Positions 7,674 through 16,932 of a stretch of DNA of 64,000 bases are shown here, in pieces. A program made the translations under genes and the position numbers. Source of the stretch: Pararhizobium polonicum (GTDB lineage Bacteria; Pseudomonadota; Alphaproteobacteria; Rhizobiales; Rhizobiaceae); the NCBI RefSeq assembly GCF_001687365.1, contig NZ_LGLV01000009.1:230265-294264 (forward strand). The letters run 5' to 3'. Every line of letters begins with the position of its first letter. Within the stretch, counting starts at the first letter, position 1. Below the pieces are notes generated by a model. It ran no database searches. It was not told the origin of the DNA and saw only the letters and a program-made list of their open reading frames with translations.

Positions 7674-8741
7674 ATGACATTGAATTTGAAAAATCCGACA
7701 GCAAACGCAACAGGCTCTCTGATCGGCGGACTGGATCGCCGCTCGTTCCTCAAGACGGCCGGCGCACTGGGACTGGCAGCACCGCTTGGCGCCTTCTCCG
7801 CAAACAGCCTGCTCGCCCAGACCACGGCGCCGGCCGGGGAGCTGAAGAAGATCAAGTTTGCCACCAATGCCACGGCGATCTGCCTTGCCCCGGTCTTCGT
7901 CGCGCAGGAGCACGGCATCTTCAAGAAATACGGGCTCGATGTCGAACTCGTCAATTTCGGCGCCTCCACCGAAGCGCTGCTCGAAGCCATCGCCACCGGC
8001 AAGGCGGATGGCGGCATCGGCATGGCATTGCGCTGGCTGAAAGCGCTGGAGCAGGGGTTTGACGTCAAGATCACTGCCGGCACCCACGGCGGCTGCTCGC
8101 GTCTGGTGGCGCTGAAATCGGCCGGGATCACCACGCTGTCGCAGCTCAAGGGCAAGACGATCGGCATTTCCGACCTTGCCAGCCCCGGCAAGAATTTCTT
8201 CTCGATCCTCCTGCACAAGGAAGGCATCGATCCCGTCGCCGACGTCGAGTGGCGGCAATATCCGGGCGAACTGTTGCAGCTCGCGGCCGAAAAGGGCGAA
8301 ATCCACGCCATCGCCGATGGCGATCCGAAGGCTTACTTCTGGCTGCAGGATCCGAAATATATCCAGGTCGCCTCCAATCTCGACCACGGCTTCGAAAACC
8401 GGGTCTGCTGCATCGTCGGCCTGCGCGGCAGCCTGATCCGAGACGATCTGCCGACGGCAACAGCGCTCACCCGCGCCCTGCTCGAAGCACAGGACTGGAC
8501 GGTCGCCAAGCCGGAAGATGCGGCCAGGGCCTTCCTGCCGAATGCGCCGAAAGACAAGTCGGTCGAGGATCTCGTCGGCGTACTTCTCGCCCAGACGCAC
8601 AATCACAATCCGACCGGCGCCGACCTGCGCCAGGAAATCGCGCTCTATGCGCAGGAGCTGCGCGACGTGCAGGTGTTCAAGAACTCGACCGATCCGCACG
8701 AGTTTGCCGACAAGGTCTATGCCGACGTGCTTTCGGCCTGA
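7674..8741 (+). CDS. ABC transporter substrate-binding protein (SsuA/TauA-like), Tat-type signal
   Basis: 355-residue periplasmic binding protein of the NMT1/SsuA family. The N-terminus has a twin-arginine-like signal (DRRSFLKTAGALGLAAPLG) followed by an AxA-like cleavage region near residue 45. The mature part starts with KIKFATNATAICLAPVFVAQ and contains ATGKADGGIGMALRW, typical of aliphatic sulfonate and taurine binders. AGGAG lies 8 bases before the ATG. It forms an import system with the following permease and ATPase. The ligand is probably a sulfonate or sulfate ester. A Tat signal would imply export of the folded protein, which is less common for this family. Confidence 0.87.
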   Translation: MTLNLKNPTANATGSLIGGLDRRSFLKTAGALGLAAPLGAFSANSLLAQTTAPAGELKKIKFATNATAICLAPVFVAQEHGIFKKYGLDVELVNFGASTEALLEAIATGKADGGIGMALRWLKALEQGFDVKITAGTHGGCSRLVALKSAGITTLSQLKGKTIGISDLASPGKNFFSILLHKEGIDPVADVEWRQYPGELLQLAAEKGEIHAIADGDPKAYFWLQDPKYIQVASNLDHGFENRVCCIVGLRGSLIRDDLPTATALTRALLEAQDWTVAKPEDAARAFLPNAPKDKSVEDLVGVLLAQTHNHNPTGADLRQEIALYAQELRDVQVFKNSTDPHEFADKVYADVLSA

Positions 8742-8753
8742 GGGGGATAGGAC

Positions 8754-9764
8754 ATGGCTTCGATCGATCCACCCATTTCCGATGGCGCCGTAGAGGTCGC
8801 CGCATCTGCTCGTCCGGCGGCGTCACTCTGGTGGACCGGCCTGATCGCCGCTGCAGCCTGGGCGGGGACTGCCGCGCTGATCGAACTCTGGCCGGAAATC
8901 ATTCCGCAGCCCTATGGGCGTGAACTGGCGGCCGGTTCGCTGGTGATCGCGCTGCTGCTGGCCGTCGTCGCGGCGACCGGCAAGCTCGGCGGCAAGATTG
9001 CGGTCGCGATCCGCTACTACGGGCCATGGTTTCTTGTCTCCGCATTGGCCGTCGCTGCCTGGGAAATCGTCACGGCGAAGACCGGGCTGCTGCCGGTGCC
9101 ATTCTTCTCCTCGCCGCAGAGTATACTGGAGGTCTTCTTCGACGACTGGGAACGGCTCGGATTGAGCGTGTTCTATTCCGTCCTGCTTCTCGCCAAGGGG
9201 TATTTTTTCGGCGCGCTCGCAGGTTTCATCACCGGCGTCACCATCGGCTGGTCGCGGGCGGCGAGTTATTGGGTGCATCCGGTGTTGCGGCTGATCGGCC
9301 CCTTGCCGGCCACCGCCTGGCTGCCGCTCGCCTTCTTCATCTTCCCGACCAGCGGCTCGGCCAGCGTCTTTCTGATCGCGCTCGCAACGGCCTTCCCGGT
9401 CACCATCCTCACCTGGTCGGGTATCGCCAGTGTCAACCGCGATTATTACGACATCGCCCGGACGCTCGGGGCCAAGCCGCTGTTCCTGATCTTCAAGGTG
9501 GCAATCCCGGCGGCCCTGCCGCATGTCTTCGTCGGCCTGTTCATGGGGCTCGGTACATCCTTCGCGGTACTGGTCGTTGCCGAAATGCTGGGGGTCAAGG
9601 CCGGTCTCGGCTGGTACCTGCAATGGGCGCAGGGGTGGGCGGCCTATGCCAACATGTATGCGGCGCTGCTCGTCATGGCGCTGATGTGCTCGACGCTGAT
9701 CACCATTCTCTTCCGCGTTCGGGACTGGTCCCTGTCCTGGCAGAAAGGCCTTGTCCGATGGTAG
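8754..9764 (+). CDS. ABC transporter permease (SsuC/TauC-like)
   Basis: 336-residue inner-membrane protein, longer than a typical 260-280 residue SsuC because of an N-terminal extension that carries two extra hydrophobic segments (about residues 22-42 and 55-72). The core has the usual six segments and the EAA cytoplasmic loop contacting the ATPase (YYDIARTLGAKPLFLIFKVAIPAALP, read as two parts). It starts 12 bases after the binding-protein stop with GAGGGGGATAGG upstream. Its end overlaps the ATPase start by 7 bases. It imports the ligand of the preceding binding protein. Confidence 0.89.
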   Translation: MASIDPPISDGAVEVAASARPAASLWWTGLIAAAAWAGTAALIELWPEIIPQPYGRELAAGSLVIALLLAVVAATGKLGGKIAVAIRYYGPWFLVSALAVAAWEIVTAKTGLLPVPFFSSPQSILEVFFDDWERLGLSVFYSVLLLAKGYFFGALAGFITGVTIGWSRAASYWVHPVLRLIGPLPATAWLPLAFFIFPTSGSASVFLIALATAFPVTILTWSGIASVNRDYYDIARTLGAKPLFLIFKVAIPAALPHVFVGLFMGLGTSFAVLVVAEMLGVKAGLGWYLQWAQGWAAYANMYAALLVMALMCSTLITILFRVRDWSLSWQKGLVRW

Positions 9765-10552
9765 CCCTTGCAACGAAACAGCCGGAGCTTTCCGCCGTCG
9801 GCCAAAAGATCGACATCCGCAACGTCTCGCATCAGTTCGAGCTCGAAGGCGAGCCGCTACCGGTTCTCGACAATGTCGATTTCTCGGTGGAGCCTGGATC
9901 CTTCGTCGCCTTGCTTGGCCCGTCCGGATGCGGAAAATCGACGCTGCTCAGGCTTCTGGCCGGGCTCGACCATCCGACGCGCGGTGCGCTCAGCGTTGAC
10001 GGGGAAATCGTCGGCGAACCCGATCCCTCGCGCATTCTGGTGTTTCAGGATCCGACGCTGTTTCCCTGGCGCACGGTCTGGGACAATGTCGCGCTGGGGC
10101 TGGAAGCGCAGGGCGTTCTCAAGCGCTCCCGCCACCGCGTCGACAATGCGATCGAACTCGTCGGGCTGAAGGGTTTCGACAAGGCCTATCCGCACCAGCT
10201 CTCCGGCGGCATGTCGCAGCGGGTGGCGCTGGCCCGGGCACTGGTCAACGAGCCGCGCCTTCTGTTGCTCGACGAGCCGCTCGGCAAGCTGGATTCGCTG
10301 ACCCGCCTGACCATGCAGACGGAACTGGTCAGCCTCTGGCAGCGGGCCGGGCTGACGGCGGTGCTCGTTACCCATGATGTCGAGGAAGCGCTGTTTCTGT
10401 CGCAGCGCGTGCTGATCTTCGGGCCGCGCCCGGCGCGAATCGTCGCCGATATCCGCGTCGATCTCCCTTATCCCCGCCATCGCGGCGATCCGCGCCTGGC
10501 GGAACTGCGGCGCGAAGCGCTCGGGCATCTCGGCCTTGCGGCAACCTGGTAA
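9758..10552 (+). CDS. ABC transporter ATP-binding protein (SsuB/TauB-like)
   Basis: 264-residue nucleotide-binding subunit. Walker A is GPSGCGKST, the Q-loop lies in VFQDPTLFPWRTV, the ABC signature is LSGGMSQ, Walker B is LLLLDEPLG and the switch histidine follows in VTHDVEEA. The ATG at 9758 overlaps the permease stop, giving translational coupling. The ORF is open much further upstream in this frame but that part overlaps the permease and is a shadow. It powers sulfonate-type import with the two preceding genes. Confidence 0.91.
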   Translation: MVALATKQPELSAVGQKIDIRNVSHQFELEGEPLPVLDNVDFSVEPGSFVALLGPSGCGKSTLLRLLAGLDHPTRGALSVDGEIVGEPDPSRILVFQDPTLFPWRTVWDNVALGLEAQGVLKRSRHRVDNAIELVGLKGFDKAYPHQLSGGMSQRVALARALVNEPRLLLLDEPLGKLDSLTRLTMQTELVSLWQRAGLTAVLVTHDVEEALFLSQRVLIFGPRPARIVADIRVDLPYPRHRGDPRLAELRREALGHLGLAATW

Positions 10553-10570
10553 CGAAAAATTGGACCGACA

Positions 10571-11095
10571 ATGAACATTCTGAAAACGGGCGCCCGCGCT
10601 TTTCTGACCACGATGGCCGTCGCAATTGCCCTACCGGTAAGCGCCCACATCACCTTCGAGAACAAGGACGTGGCCCCCGGCGCAACCGTCAAATTCGTGT
10701 TGCGGCTGCCGCATGGCTGCTCGGGCGCGGCAACAACCGGCGTGCGCATTGCCATTCCGGCGGAGCTGACATCGGCAAAACCGCAGCCGAAGCCCGGCTG
10801 GACGCTCTCGGTCATCACCGACGACGTCCACAAGGCGTCCGCGGAAGAAACCCATGCGCACGGCCATGGCGCCACGATCAAGGAGATATCCTGGACGGGC
10901 GGTAAGCTCGAGGATGCCCATTACGACGAGTTCGTCTTCCGCGCGACGGTCAGCAAGACGGCGTCCAACCGGATCTTCGTGCCTGTCGTGCAGGAATGCG
11001 AAGGCGGCGTCGATCGCTGGATCGAAATTCCGTCGGCCGGCGGGGTCTCCGACGATCTGAAGTATCCGGCACCCTCCGTCCGCGTTCAGCCCTGA
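10571..11095 (+). CDS. YcnI-like periplasmic copper-binding protein (DUF1775)
   Basis: 174-residue secreted protein. A Sec signal peptide ends at about residue 25 (VSA before HITFENKD), which leaves an N-terminal histidine. In YcnI this residue forms a mono-histidine brace for Cu(II) together with a glutamate and a nearby tryptophan; the glutamate in HITFEN and the tryptophan in KPGWTLS are present. Two cysteines (LPHGCSG and QECEGG) fit the family pattern. It starts 18 bases after the sulfonate ATPase stop and 2 bases before the CopC-CopD gene, so it is probably co-transcribed with the latter and possibly with both. Role: periplasmic copper handling. Confidence 0.84.
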   Translation: MNILKTGARAFLTTMAVAIALPVSAHITFENKDVAPGATVKFVLRLPHGCSGAATTGVRIAIPAELTSAKPQPKPGWTLSVITDDVHKASAEETHAHGHGATIKEISWTGGKLEDAHYDEFVFRATVSKTASNRIFVPVVQECEGGVDRWIEIPSAGGVSDDLKYPAPSVRVQP

Positions 11096-11097
11096 TC

Positions 11098-12723
11098 GTG
11101 AATTACATCGCAAAATGGGCGGCGATGATCTGCATCGCCGTCTTTCTGTCGGCTCTCGGCGCGAACTCTGCCTTTGCCCACGCCAACCTGATCGCTTCCG
11201 AGCCCGCCGATGGTTCGGTATCGGACGTCCCTCCCAGGACGGTCACATTGCGATTTTCGGAGCCGGTGCGGCCTCTCGTCGCGCGGCTCATCCATCCGGG
11301 TGGACATACGGATGTTTTGAAGGACATCGGCGAGAAGGGGGATGCGATCATCCTCACTCTGCCGGGCGGGCTGGAAAGCGGTACCCATATTCTCTCCTGG
11401 CGCGTCACCTCGTCGGATGGTCATCCGATCGGTGGTGGCCTGGTCTTTTCTGTCGGCGCACCGAGCGCGGTTGCTCTGCATACTGAAGAGCAGGTCGATC
11501 TGGCGGTGAGAGCGGGCCTGTGGGCCTCGCGGCTGGTTTTGATGCTGGGTCTGGTGTTCGGCGTCGGCGGCACGGCGTTTTCGATCCTGATTGCCCGCCA
11601 GCCCGTCGTTCGCGGGGGAGGGCTGGCGAGTGGCCTGCTGTTTGCCGGCCTTCTGGCCACGCCGGTGCTGATCGCATTCCAGGGGCTTGATGCACTGGGC
11701 GAGCCGGTATCGGCTTTGGTTCGGCCCGATATCTGGAGCGCCGGATTGTTTGCCACCACGTTTGGCCGGGTGGCCCTGCTAGGGGCGACGGCGCTTGTTC
11801 TCGCCTATGCCGCCCGCCAGACGGGGGCGGCAACGCGCACCGGTATTATCCTCGCATCGCTGGCCCTTTTGACCGTAGGCCTTGCGATCGCCAGTGCCGG
11901 CCATGCCGCGACGGCGCCACCAATCTTGCTGATGCGGCCAACGCTCTTTCTTCATGCCGTGACGGCGACGCTCTGGATCGGCGCGCTGCTCCCCCTCGCG
12001 GTCCTGTTTCGGCAGACATCGCCGGACAGCTTGCTGGCTCTCACGCGCTTCTCGACGGTCATACCTTTGATCGTCGGCATCCTGATCCTGTCCGGCCTGG
12101 CGCTGGCCATCGTGCAAGTGCGCTCTGTCCCGGCATTGTGGACGAGCGGCTATGGGCGGGTGCTCCTGGCAAAGCTCGTGCTCGTCGCAGCTCTGCTCGC
12201 GGCCGCAGCCGTCAACCGCTGCCGGCTGACCAAACCTGTTCTCGCCGGAAATGAAACGGCCGCGCGGCACTTGAGGCGCAGTATCCTTGCGGAAGTGGTT
12301 CTGGGCAGCCTGATCATTGCCGTGCTCGGTCTGTGGCGTTTCACGCCACCACCGCGCACCCTTGTCGCAGCCCCTGCGGCCGTGCACGAAATACAAACGC
12401 GGAAGGATGGGCTGAGTGCTGTTCTCTCCATTCATCCTCCGGTCACCGGGCCGGTCAGCATCGAGGTTCGCGATCTCCTCCTCGACGGCAAGCCGCTTGA
12501 GCCGATCTCCGTCAGCATCGATCTCGATAAGCCGTCCTATGGCATCGGCCCGTTCAGCAAACAGGCAAGCAAGATCGACCCGCAACGGTATCGTGCCGAG
12601 GGCTTTGTCCTGCCGCTCGATGGTTTCTGGGTTGTGCGCGTGACGGTGCTTGTCTCGGATTTTCGCTCGGTGACGCTGACGGATGTGTTCGACGTTGCCA
12701 AGGCAAGCCCCGCGTCGAAATGA
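11098..12723 (+). CDS. CopC-CopD fusion, copper resistance/uptake protein
   Basis: 541-residue membrane protein. A signal peptide ends in AFA before HANLIASEP, giving the N-terminal histidine used by CopC to bind Cu(II); the second CopC histidine lies in SSDGHPIGGG. After this domain (about residues 28-125) come about eight hydrophobic segments of the CopD domain (about 145-430) and a C-terminal beta-rich soluble part (about 440-541, YtkA-like in look). A GTG at 11098 is used as start because it is coupled to the YcnI stop (CCTGATCGTG); an ATG at 11125 is an alternative with a shorter signal. The fusion matches Bacillus YcnJ, the partner of YcnI. It likely moves copper across the inner membrane. 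Confidence 0.87.
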   Translation: MNYIAKWAAMICIAVFLSALGANSAFAHANLIASEPADGSVSDVPPRTVTLRFSEPVRPLVARLIHPGGHTDVLKDIGEKGDAIILTLPGGLESGTHILSWRVTSSDGHPIGGGLVFSVGAPSAVALHTEEQVDLAVRAGLWASRLVLMLGLVFGVGGTAFSILIARQPVVRGGGLASGLLFAGLLATPVLIAFQGLDALGEPVSALVRPDIWSAGLFATTFGRVALLGATALVLAYAARQTGAATRTGIILASLALLTVGLAIASAGHAATAPPILLMRPTLFLHAVTATLWIGALLPLAVLFRQTSPDSLLALTRFSTVIPLIVGILILSGLALAIVQVRSVPALWTSGYGRVLLAKLVLVAALLAAAAVNRCRLTKPVLAGNETAARHLRRSILAEVVLGSLIIAVLGLWRFTPPPRTLVAAPAAVHEIQTRKDGLSAVLSIHPPVTGPVSIEVRDLLLDGKPLEPISVSIDLDKPSYGIGPFSKQASKIDPQRYRAEGFVLPLDGFWVVRVTVLVSDFRSVTLTDVFDVAKASPASK

Positions 12724-12786
12724 CCGCGCGCCTAGCGTGTGCCCTTCGGCGCAGAAATCCTTTCGCGCATCAGCGAGCAATTGGCA

Positions 12787-12800
12787 ATAAAATACCTATT
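12787..12800 (+). promoter_or_regulatory. AATACCTA motif before organosulfur operon 2
   Basis: ATAAAATACCTATT resembles the element at 5249-5260 before the first organosulfur operon, at about the same distance from the start codon. The rest of the 143-bp gap is AT-rich and also holds a short dyad (CGAA-ACGTG-TTCG near 12835). A promoter or sulfur-starvation operator is inferred. Confidence 0.35.
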
Positions 12801-12866
12801 CCATAGTTTTTATAATGATTAGCCTGATATCTCGAAACGTGTTCGAACGCCTGCAGGAGAGATCAT

Positions 12867-14204
12867 ATGTCGGCAAAACGTCAGTTAAAACTCGGATTCA
12901 TGCTGCATGGCGTGGGCATGGGATGGGGCGATTGGCGGCATCCGGACGCGGAGCCGAACGCCAGCACGAATTTTGCCTATTACAGGAAGCAGGCGCAACT
13001 GGCCGAGGCGGCCAAGTTCGATTTCCTCTTTGTCGCCGACAGCGTTTTCATCACCGAAAAATCGAGCCCGCATTATCTCAACCGCTTCGAGCCTTTGACC
13101 ATCCTGTCGGCGCTTGCCGGTGCCACATCGCATATCGGCCTCGTCGCGACGCTGACGGCCAGCTACAGCGAACCCTTCAACGTTGCCCGCCAGTTCGCCT
13201 CGCTCGACCATATCAGCGGCGGCCGGGCCGGCTGGAACGTGGTGACCTCGTGGCTTGAAGGTTCGGCGGAGAACTACAGCAAGTCGAAGCATCTGGCGCA
13301 TGATACGCGCTATCGGCTGGCTGGCGAATATCTCGATGTCGTTCAGGGTCTCTGGGATTCCTGGGAGGACGACGCGCTTGTGCACGACAAGCAGAGCGGT
13401 GTCTTCTTCGATCCCACCAAGCTGCACACGCTCAATCACAAGGGTGAATTCTTTCAGGTGAAGGGGCCGCTCAACATCGCGCGCTCGGCGCAGGGGCAGC
13501 CGGTCATTTTTCAGGCGGGCGCATCGGAAGATGGCAAGAATTTTGCCGCGCGGCGCTCGGATGCGATCTTCGTGCATCACGAAAATATCGATGACGGCAA
13601 GACCTATTACCAGGATATCAAGACGCGGGCCGCTGCCTTCGGGCGCGATCCCGACCAGCTGTTCATCCTGCCCGGCATTCGCCCGGTCATCGGATCGACA
13701 GAAGAAGAGGCCGAACGCAAATATCAGGAATTCGCCAATCTGACCTCGATCGAGAATGCCCTGTCGATGCTCGGCCGGCCGTTCAACGACTATGATTTCC
13801 TGCAGCACGATCTCGATGCACCGTTCCCGGATGTCGGTGCACACGGGGCCAACAGCAACCAGAGCACATCCGGCAAGATCCTTGCCGTTGCCCGTGCCGA
13901 AAACCTTACGCTCCGCCAGACGGCCTTGCGTTTTGCAACGCCGCGCACGGACTTCGTCGGTACGCCGGTCCAGGTGGCGGATGCACTCCAGCGCTGGCTG
14001 GAGGAGCGTGGCTCGGACGGCTTCGTCGTCAACGTCTCGCTGCCGCGCGAACTCGAAGTCTTCGTCGAGACGGTGGTGCCGATCCTTCAGGAACGCGGCA
14101 TCTACCGCACCGAATACGAGGGGGAAACCTTCCGGGAGAGCCTCGGAATTCCTGCGCCGGCCAATCGCTATTCCCATGCGCAGATCGCCGATGCCGCTGA
14201 ATAA
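12867..14204 (+). CDS. LLM-class flavin-dependent monooxygenase (NtaA/SnaA/DszA family)
   Basis: 445-residue FMN-dependent monooxygenase. The N-terminus ([20 protein letters not shown]), the [17 protein letters not shown] motif and [16 protein letters not shown] are hallmarks of the NtaA/SnaA/SoxA/DszA group, which oxidises polyaminocarboxylates or dibenzothiophene sulfone with reduced FMN. AGGAG lies 11 bases before the ATG. It opens the second organosulfur operon and is followed by an SsuABC-type importer. A paralogue at 19684-21009 closes the same cluster. The substrate is unknown; an organosulfur or sulfone compound is inferred from neighbours. Confidence 0.86.
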   Translation: MSAKRQLKLGFMLHGVGMGWGDWRHPDAEPNASTNFAYYRKQAQLAEAAKFDFLFVADSVFITEKSSPHYLNRFEPLTILSALAGATSHIGLVATLTASYSEPFNVARQFASLDHISGGRAGWNVVTSWLEGSAENYSKSKHLAHDTRYRLAGEYLDVVQGLWDSWEDDALVHDKQSGVFFDPTKLHTLNHKGEFFQVKGPLNIARSAQGQPVIFQAGASEDGKNFAARRSDAIFVHHENIDDGKTYYQDIKTRAAAFGRDPDQLFILPGIRPVIGSTEEEAERKYQEFANLTSIENALSMLGRPFNDYDFLQHDLDAPFPDVGAHGANSNQSTSGKILAVARAENLTLRQTALRFATPRTDFVGTPVQVADALQRWLEERGSDGFVVNVSLPRELEVFVETVVPILQERGIYRTEYEGETFRESLGIPAPANRYSHAQIADAAE

Positions 14205-14251
14205 AGGCAGGCTCCTTCACGAAACCCGAACCTTTTGAAAGTCGAAGCTTC

Positions 14252-15229
14252 ATGACCAATCTTTCCCGGCGTCTCTTCAGCACGGTTCTTGGCGGCCTTG
14301 CCGCAGCGCTGTCCATCGGAGCCTTCTTTCCCGTCCTGGCGGCGGAAGATCTGAGCAAAGTCATCCTGCGCGTCGGCGACCAGACCGGCGCGACCCGCGC
14401 CAAGCTGGAAGCCGCCGGGCTTTTGAAGGACGTATCCTATCAGATCGAATGGTCGGTCTTTCCGGCTGCGGTTAATTTGCACGAAGCCCTGAAAGCGGAT
14501 GCCGTCGATATCGGCCAGGCGGCCGATTCCCCGACGGTCAGCGCCATTGCCGGCGGTTCGAAGATCAAGGTCGTCGCCAATTTTTCCAACGGCGGCCTTG
14601 GCAGCACCATCCTGGTGCCGGCCGGCAGCCCGATCAAGACGCTGGCCGACCTGAAAGGCAAGACCATCTCGCCGACCACGCGCGGCAGCGTCGCCCATTA
14701 TCTGACACTCGGCGCGCTGAAAAAGGCCGGACTGACGGCAGATGACGTCAAGCTCGCGTTTCTGACACCGGCCGATGCCAGTGCCGCCTTTCAGGCAGGC
14801 AGCATCGACGCCTGGGGCACCTGGGGCGTTTACAAGGCGCGCGCCATCGGCACGCTGAAGGCAACCGTTCTGCTCGACGGACCGGGCATCAGCACCGGAA
14901 ATTTCGTATTGAGCGCGACGGACAACGCTCTTTCCGATCCGGGCAAGGTCGCGGCGATCGCTGATTTCGCCGATCGCCTTGAGAAGGGCTACGACTGGTC
15001 GCTGAACAGCAAGGATGCCTATATCGAATTTTACGCGGGTTTCGCCAAGCAGGACAAGGCAACCATCGAGAAGATCTATCCGGACGAGGCTGCCTACAAG
15101 CGCCAGCCGATCGACGACGCCTTCGTCGCGTCGCTTCAGAACGTCTTCGACACCTGGAAAGAGGCCGGAGTGCTGAAGGGCTCGCTCAATCTCGGCGATT
15201 ACGTCTATCGCGGTATTCCGATCAATTGA
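14252..15229 (+). CDS. ABC transporter substrate-binding protein (SsuA-like)
   Basis: 325-residue periplasmic protein with a signal peptide ending in LAA at about residue 31 (mature start EDLSKVILRVGDQ). It has the features of aliphatic-sulfonate binders: EWSVFPAAVNLHEAL, DIGQAADSPTVSAIAGG and AFQAGSIDAWGTWGVYKA. It is the second SsuA-type protein in the window and only distantly similar to the one at 7674. It lies 47 bases after the NtaA-like monooxygenase and 20 bases before the permease. Ligand: probably a sulfonate or related organosulfur compound. Confidence 0.88.
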   Translation: MTNLSRRLFSTVLGGLAAALSIGAFFPVLAAEDLSKVILRVGDQTGATRAKLEAAGLLKDVSYQIEWSVFPAAVNLHEALKADAVDIGQAADSPTVSAIAGGSKIKVVANFSNGGLGSTILVPAGSPIKTLADLKGKTISPTTRGSVAHYLTLGALKKAGLTADDVKLAFLTPADASAAFQAGSIDAWGTWGVYKARAIGTLKATVLLDGPGISTGNFVLSATDNALSDPGKVAAIADFADRLEKGYDWSLNSKDAYIEFYAGFAKQDKATIEKIYPDEAAYKRQPIDDAFVASLQNVFDTWKEAGVLKGSLNLGDYVYRGIPIN

Positions 15230-15249
15230 CTTGGGAGCGGGGTATCGCC

Positions 15250-16140
15250 ATGGCTATCGCGACAATAGGTCCGGCTGCAACGGAGTGTGCCGATCAGCGC
15301 GAGTGGCGGCAGGCCCGGCGTCTGGGGGGAAATGAGCTTCCGCTCCAGCGGATCGAACCGGTCTCCGTGTCCGGGCGGGGCTTGCCTCGCTGGCTGCGCC
15401 GGACATCCGGCCCCGTCGCACTGGTTCTCCTCTGGCATATCCTGTCGGTCACCGGCGTTCTGCCGAGCGAGGTTCTGGCCGGTCCGTCCACCGTCCTGTC
15501 CAGCGCCGCGACGCTCATTGAAACAGGTGAGCTGCAGGAAGCCATGTGGGTCTCTCTCAGCCGGGCGCTGACCGGACTTGCGATCGGCGGCAGCATCGGC
15601 GTGACGCTGGCGGTGATTGCCGGGCTGTTCCGCCTCGGCGAGGATCTGGTCGATGCCACCATGCAGATGATGCGCACCGTGCCGAATGTGGCGCTCATCC
15701 CGCTGCTGATCATCTGGTTCGGCATCGGCGAGGCACCCAAGATCGCCCTGATCGCGCTCGGAACCGCCTTTCCGCTCTATCTCAATGTCTATGCCGGTAT
15801 CCGCAATGTCGATCAGTCCTTGATCGAGGTTGGCCGCACGCTCGGGCTTTCGCGTCTGGCGATGATCGTCAATGTGGTTCTGCCCGGTGCCTTGCCCAGT
15901 GCGCTGGTGGGCCTGCGCTATTCGCTCGGCATTGCCTGGCTGGCGCTGGTCTTCGGCGAACAGATCAACGCGACGGCGGGTATCGGTTACCTCATGGCCA
16001 ACGCCCGCGAATTCTTCCAGACCGATGTGATCGTCGTCTGCCTCGTCGTCTATGCGCTGCTGGGCCTTGGCGTCGACTTCACCGTCCGCACTCTCGAAAA
16101 GGTGTTCCTGTCATGGCGACCAGCGTTCAACGGAACCTAA
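15250..16140 (+). CDS. ABC transporter permease (SsuC-like)
   Basis: 296-residue inner-membrane protein with about six hydrophobic segments after a charged N-terminal tail of some 50 residues. The EAA loop is recognisable in IEVGRTLGLSRLAMIVNVVLP. The ATG at 15250 has GGGAGCGGGG upstream; a TTG at 15226 is also in frame. Its 3' end overlaps the ATPase start by 28 bases, so the two are translationally coupled. It works with the preceding SsuA-like protein. Confidence 0.9.
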   Translation: MAIATIGPAATECADQREWRQARRLGGNELPLQRIEPVSVSGRGLPRWLRRTSGPVALVLLWHILSVTGVLPSEVLAGPSTVLSSAATLIETGELQEAMWVSLSRALTGLAIGGSIGVTLAVIAGLFRLGEDLVDATMQMMRTVPNVALIPLLIIWFGIGEAPKIALIALGTAFPLYLNVYAGIRNVDQSLIEVGRTLGLSRLAMIVNVVLPGALPSALVGLRYSLGIAWLALVFGEQINATAGIGYLMANAREFFQTDVIVVCLVVYALLGLGVDFTVRTLEKVFLSWRPAFNGT

Positions 16141-16931
16141 GTATTTCAGATCCGCAATTGCCCGTGGCGGCGCTGAAGAAGGCAACGCCGCAGGTGGTCC
16201 CGGCTCCAGTCATTGAGCCTGCGGCCGCCGTCAGGGTTCGCGGCCTGTCGCGCCGGTTCGGATCGCGCGACGTTCTGCAAAACCTGGACGTCGATATCGT
16301 TGCCGGCGAATTCGTGGCCCTGCTTGGGGCGAGCGGCTGCGGCAAGAGCACGCTGTTGCGCATTCTGGCCGATCTGGACCGCGAGTTCACCGGCGCTGTC
16401 GAGGTGCCGCAACGCCGCGCGGTCGCCTTTCAGGCACCGCGCCTTCTGCCGTGGAAAACCGTCTGGCGCAATGTCGTGCTGGGGCTGCCGGGCGGCGGTG
16501 GCCGCAAGCGGGCGCTTGAAGCACTGGAGGAAGTCGGTATCGGCCATCGCGCCGAGCAATGGCCGAAAGTCCTGTCCGGCGGCGAGGCGCAGCGGGCTTC
16601 GCTGGCCCGGGCGCTTGTCCGCGAACCCGATCTTCTGTTGCTCGACGAACCCTTCGCCGCGCTCGATGCCCTGACCCGGATCAAGGCGCAGGAGCTGGTC
16701 GGTGAACTCTGGCAGCGCCATGGCTGCGCAGTGCTTCTGGTCACCCATGATGTCGAGGAGGCAGTGCTTCTCTCCGACCGGGTTCTGGTGATGAAGGATG
16801 GCATCATCGCCCATGAGGAGATCATCGATCTGCCGCGCCCGCGCGATGTGGCCGATCCCGCCTTTGCGAAAATCCGCGGCAATCTGCTGGATTGGCTGGG
16901 CGTTCGCCACGGAACGCACGGGAATTCCTGA
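16113..16931 (+). CDS. ABC transporter ATP-binding protein (SsuB-like)
   Basis: 272-residue nucleotide-binding subunit. Walker A GASGCGKST, Q-loop AFQAPRLLPWKTV, signature LSGGEAQ, Walker B LLLLDEPFA and switch histidine VTHDVEEA are all present. An N-terminal tail of about 38 residues rich in Ala, Pro and Val precedes the ABC core and is seen in some SsuB proteins. The start lies inside the permease gene (28-base overlap). One base separates its stop from the ATG of the flavoprotein gene, so the importer and redox genes form one operon. Confidence 0.91.
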   Translation: MATSVQRNLSISDPQLPVAALKKATPQVVPAPVIEPAAAVRVRGLSRRFGSRDVLQNLDVDIVAGEFVALLGASGCGKSTLLRILADLDREFTGAVEVPQRRAVAFQAPRLLPWKTVWRNVVLGLPGGGGRKRALEALEEVGIGHRAEQWPKVLSGGEAQRASLARALVREPDLLLLDEPFAALDALTRIKAQELVGELWQRHGCAVLLVTHDVEEAVLLSDRVLVMKDGIIAHEEIIDLPRPRDVADPAFAKIRGNLLDWLGVRHGTHGNS

Positions 16932-16932
16932 G

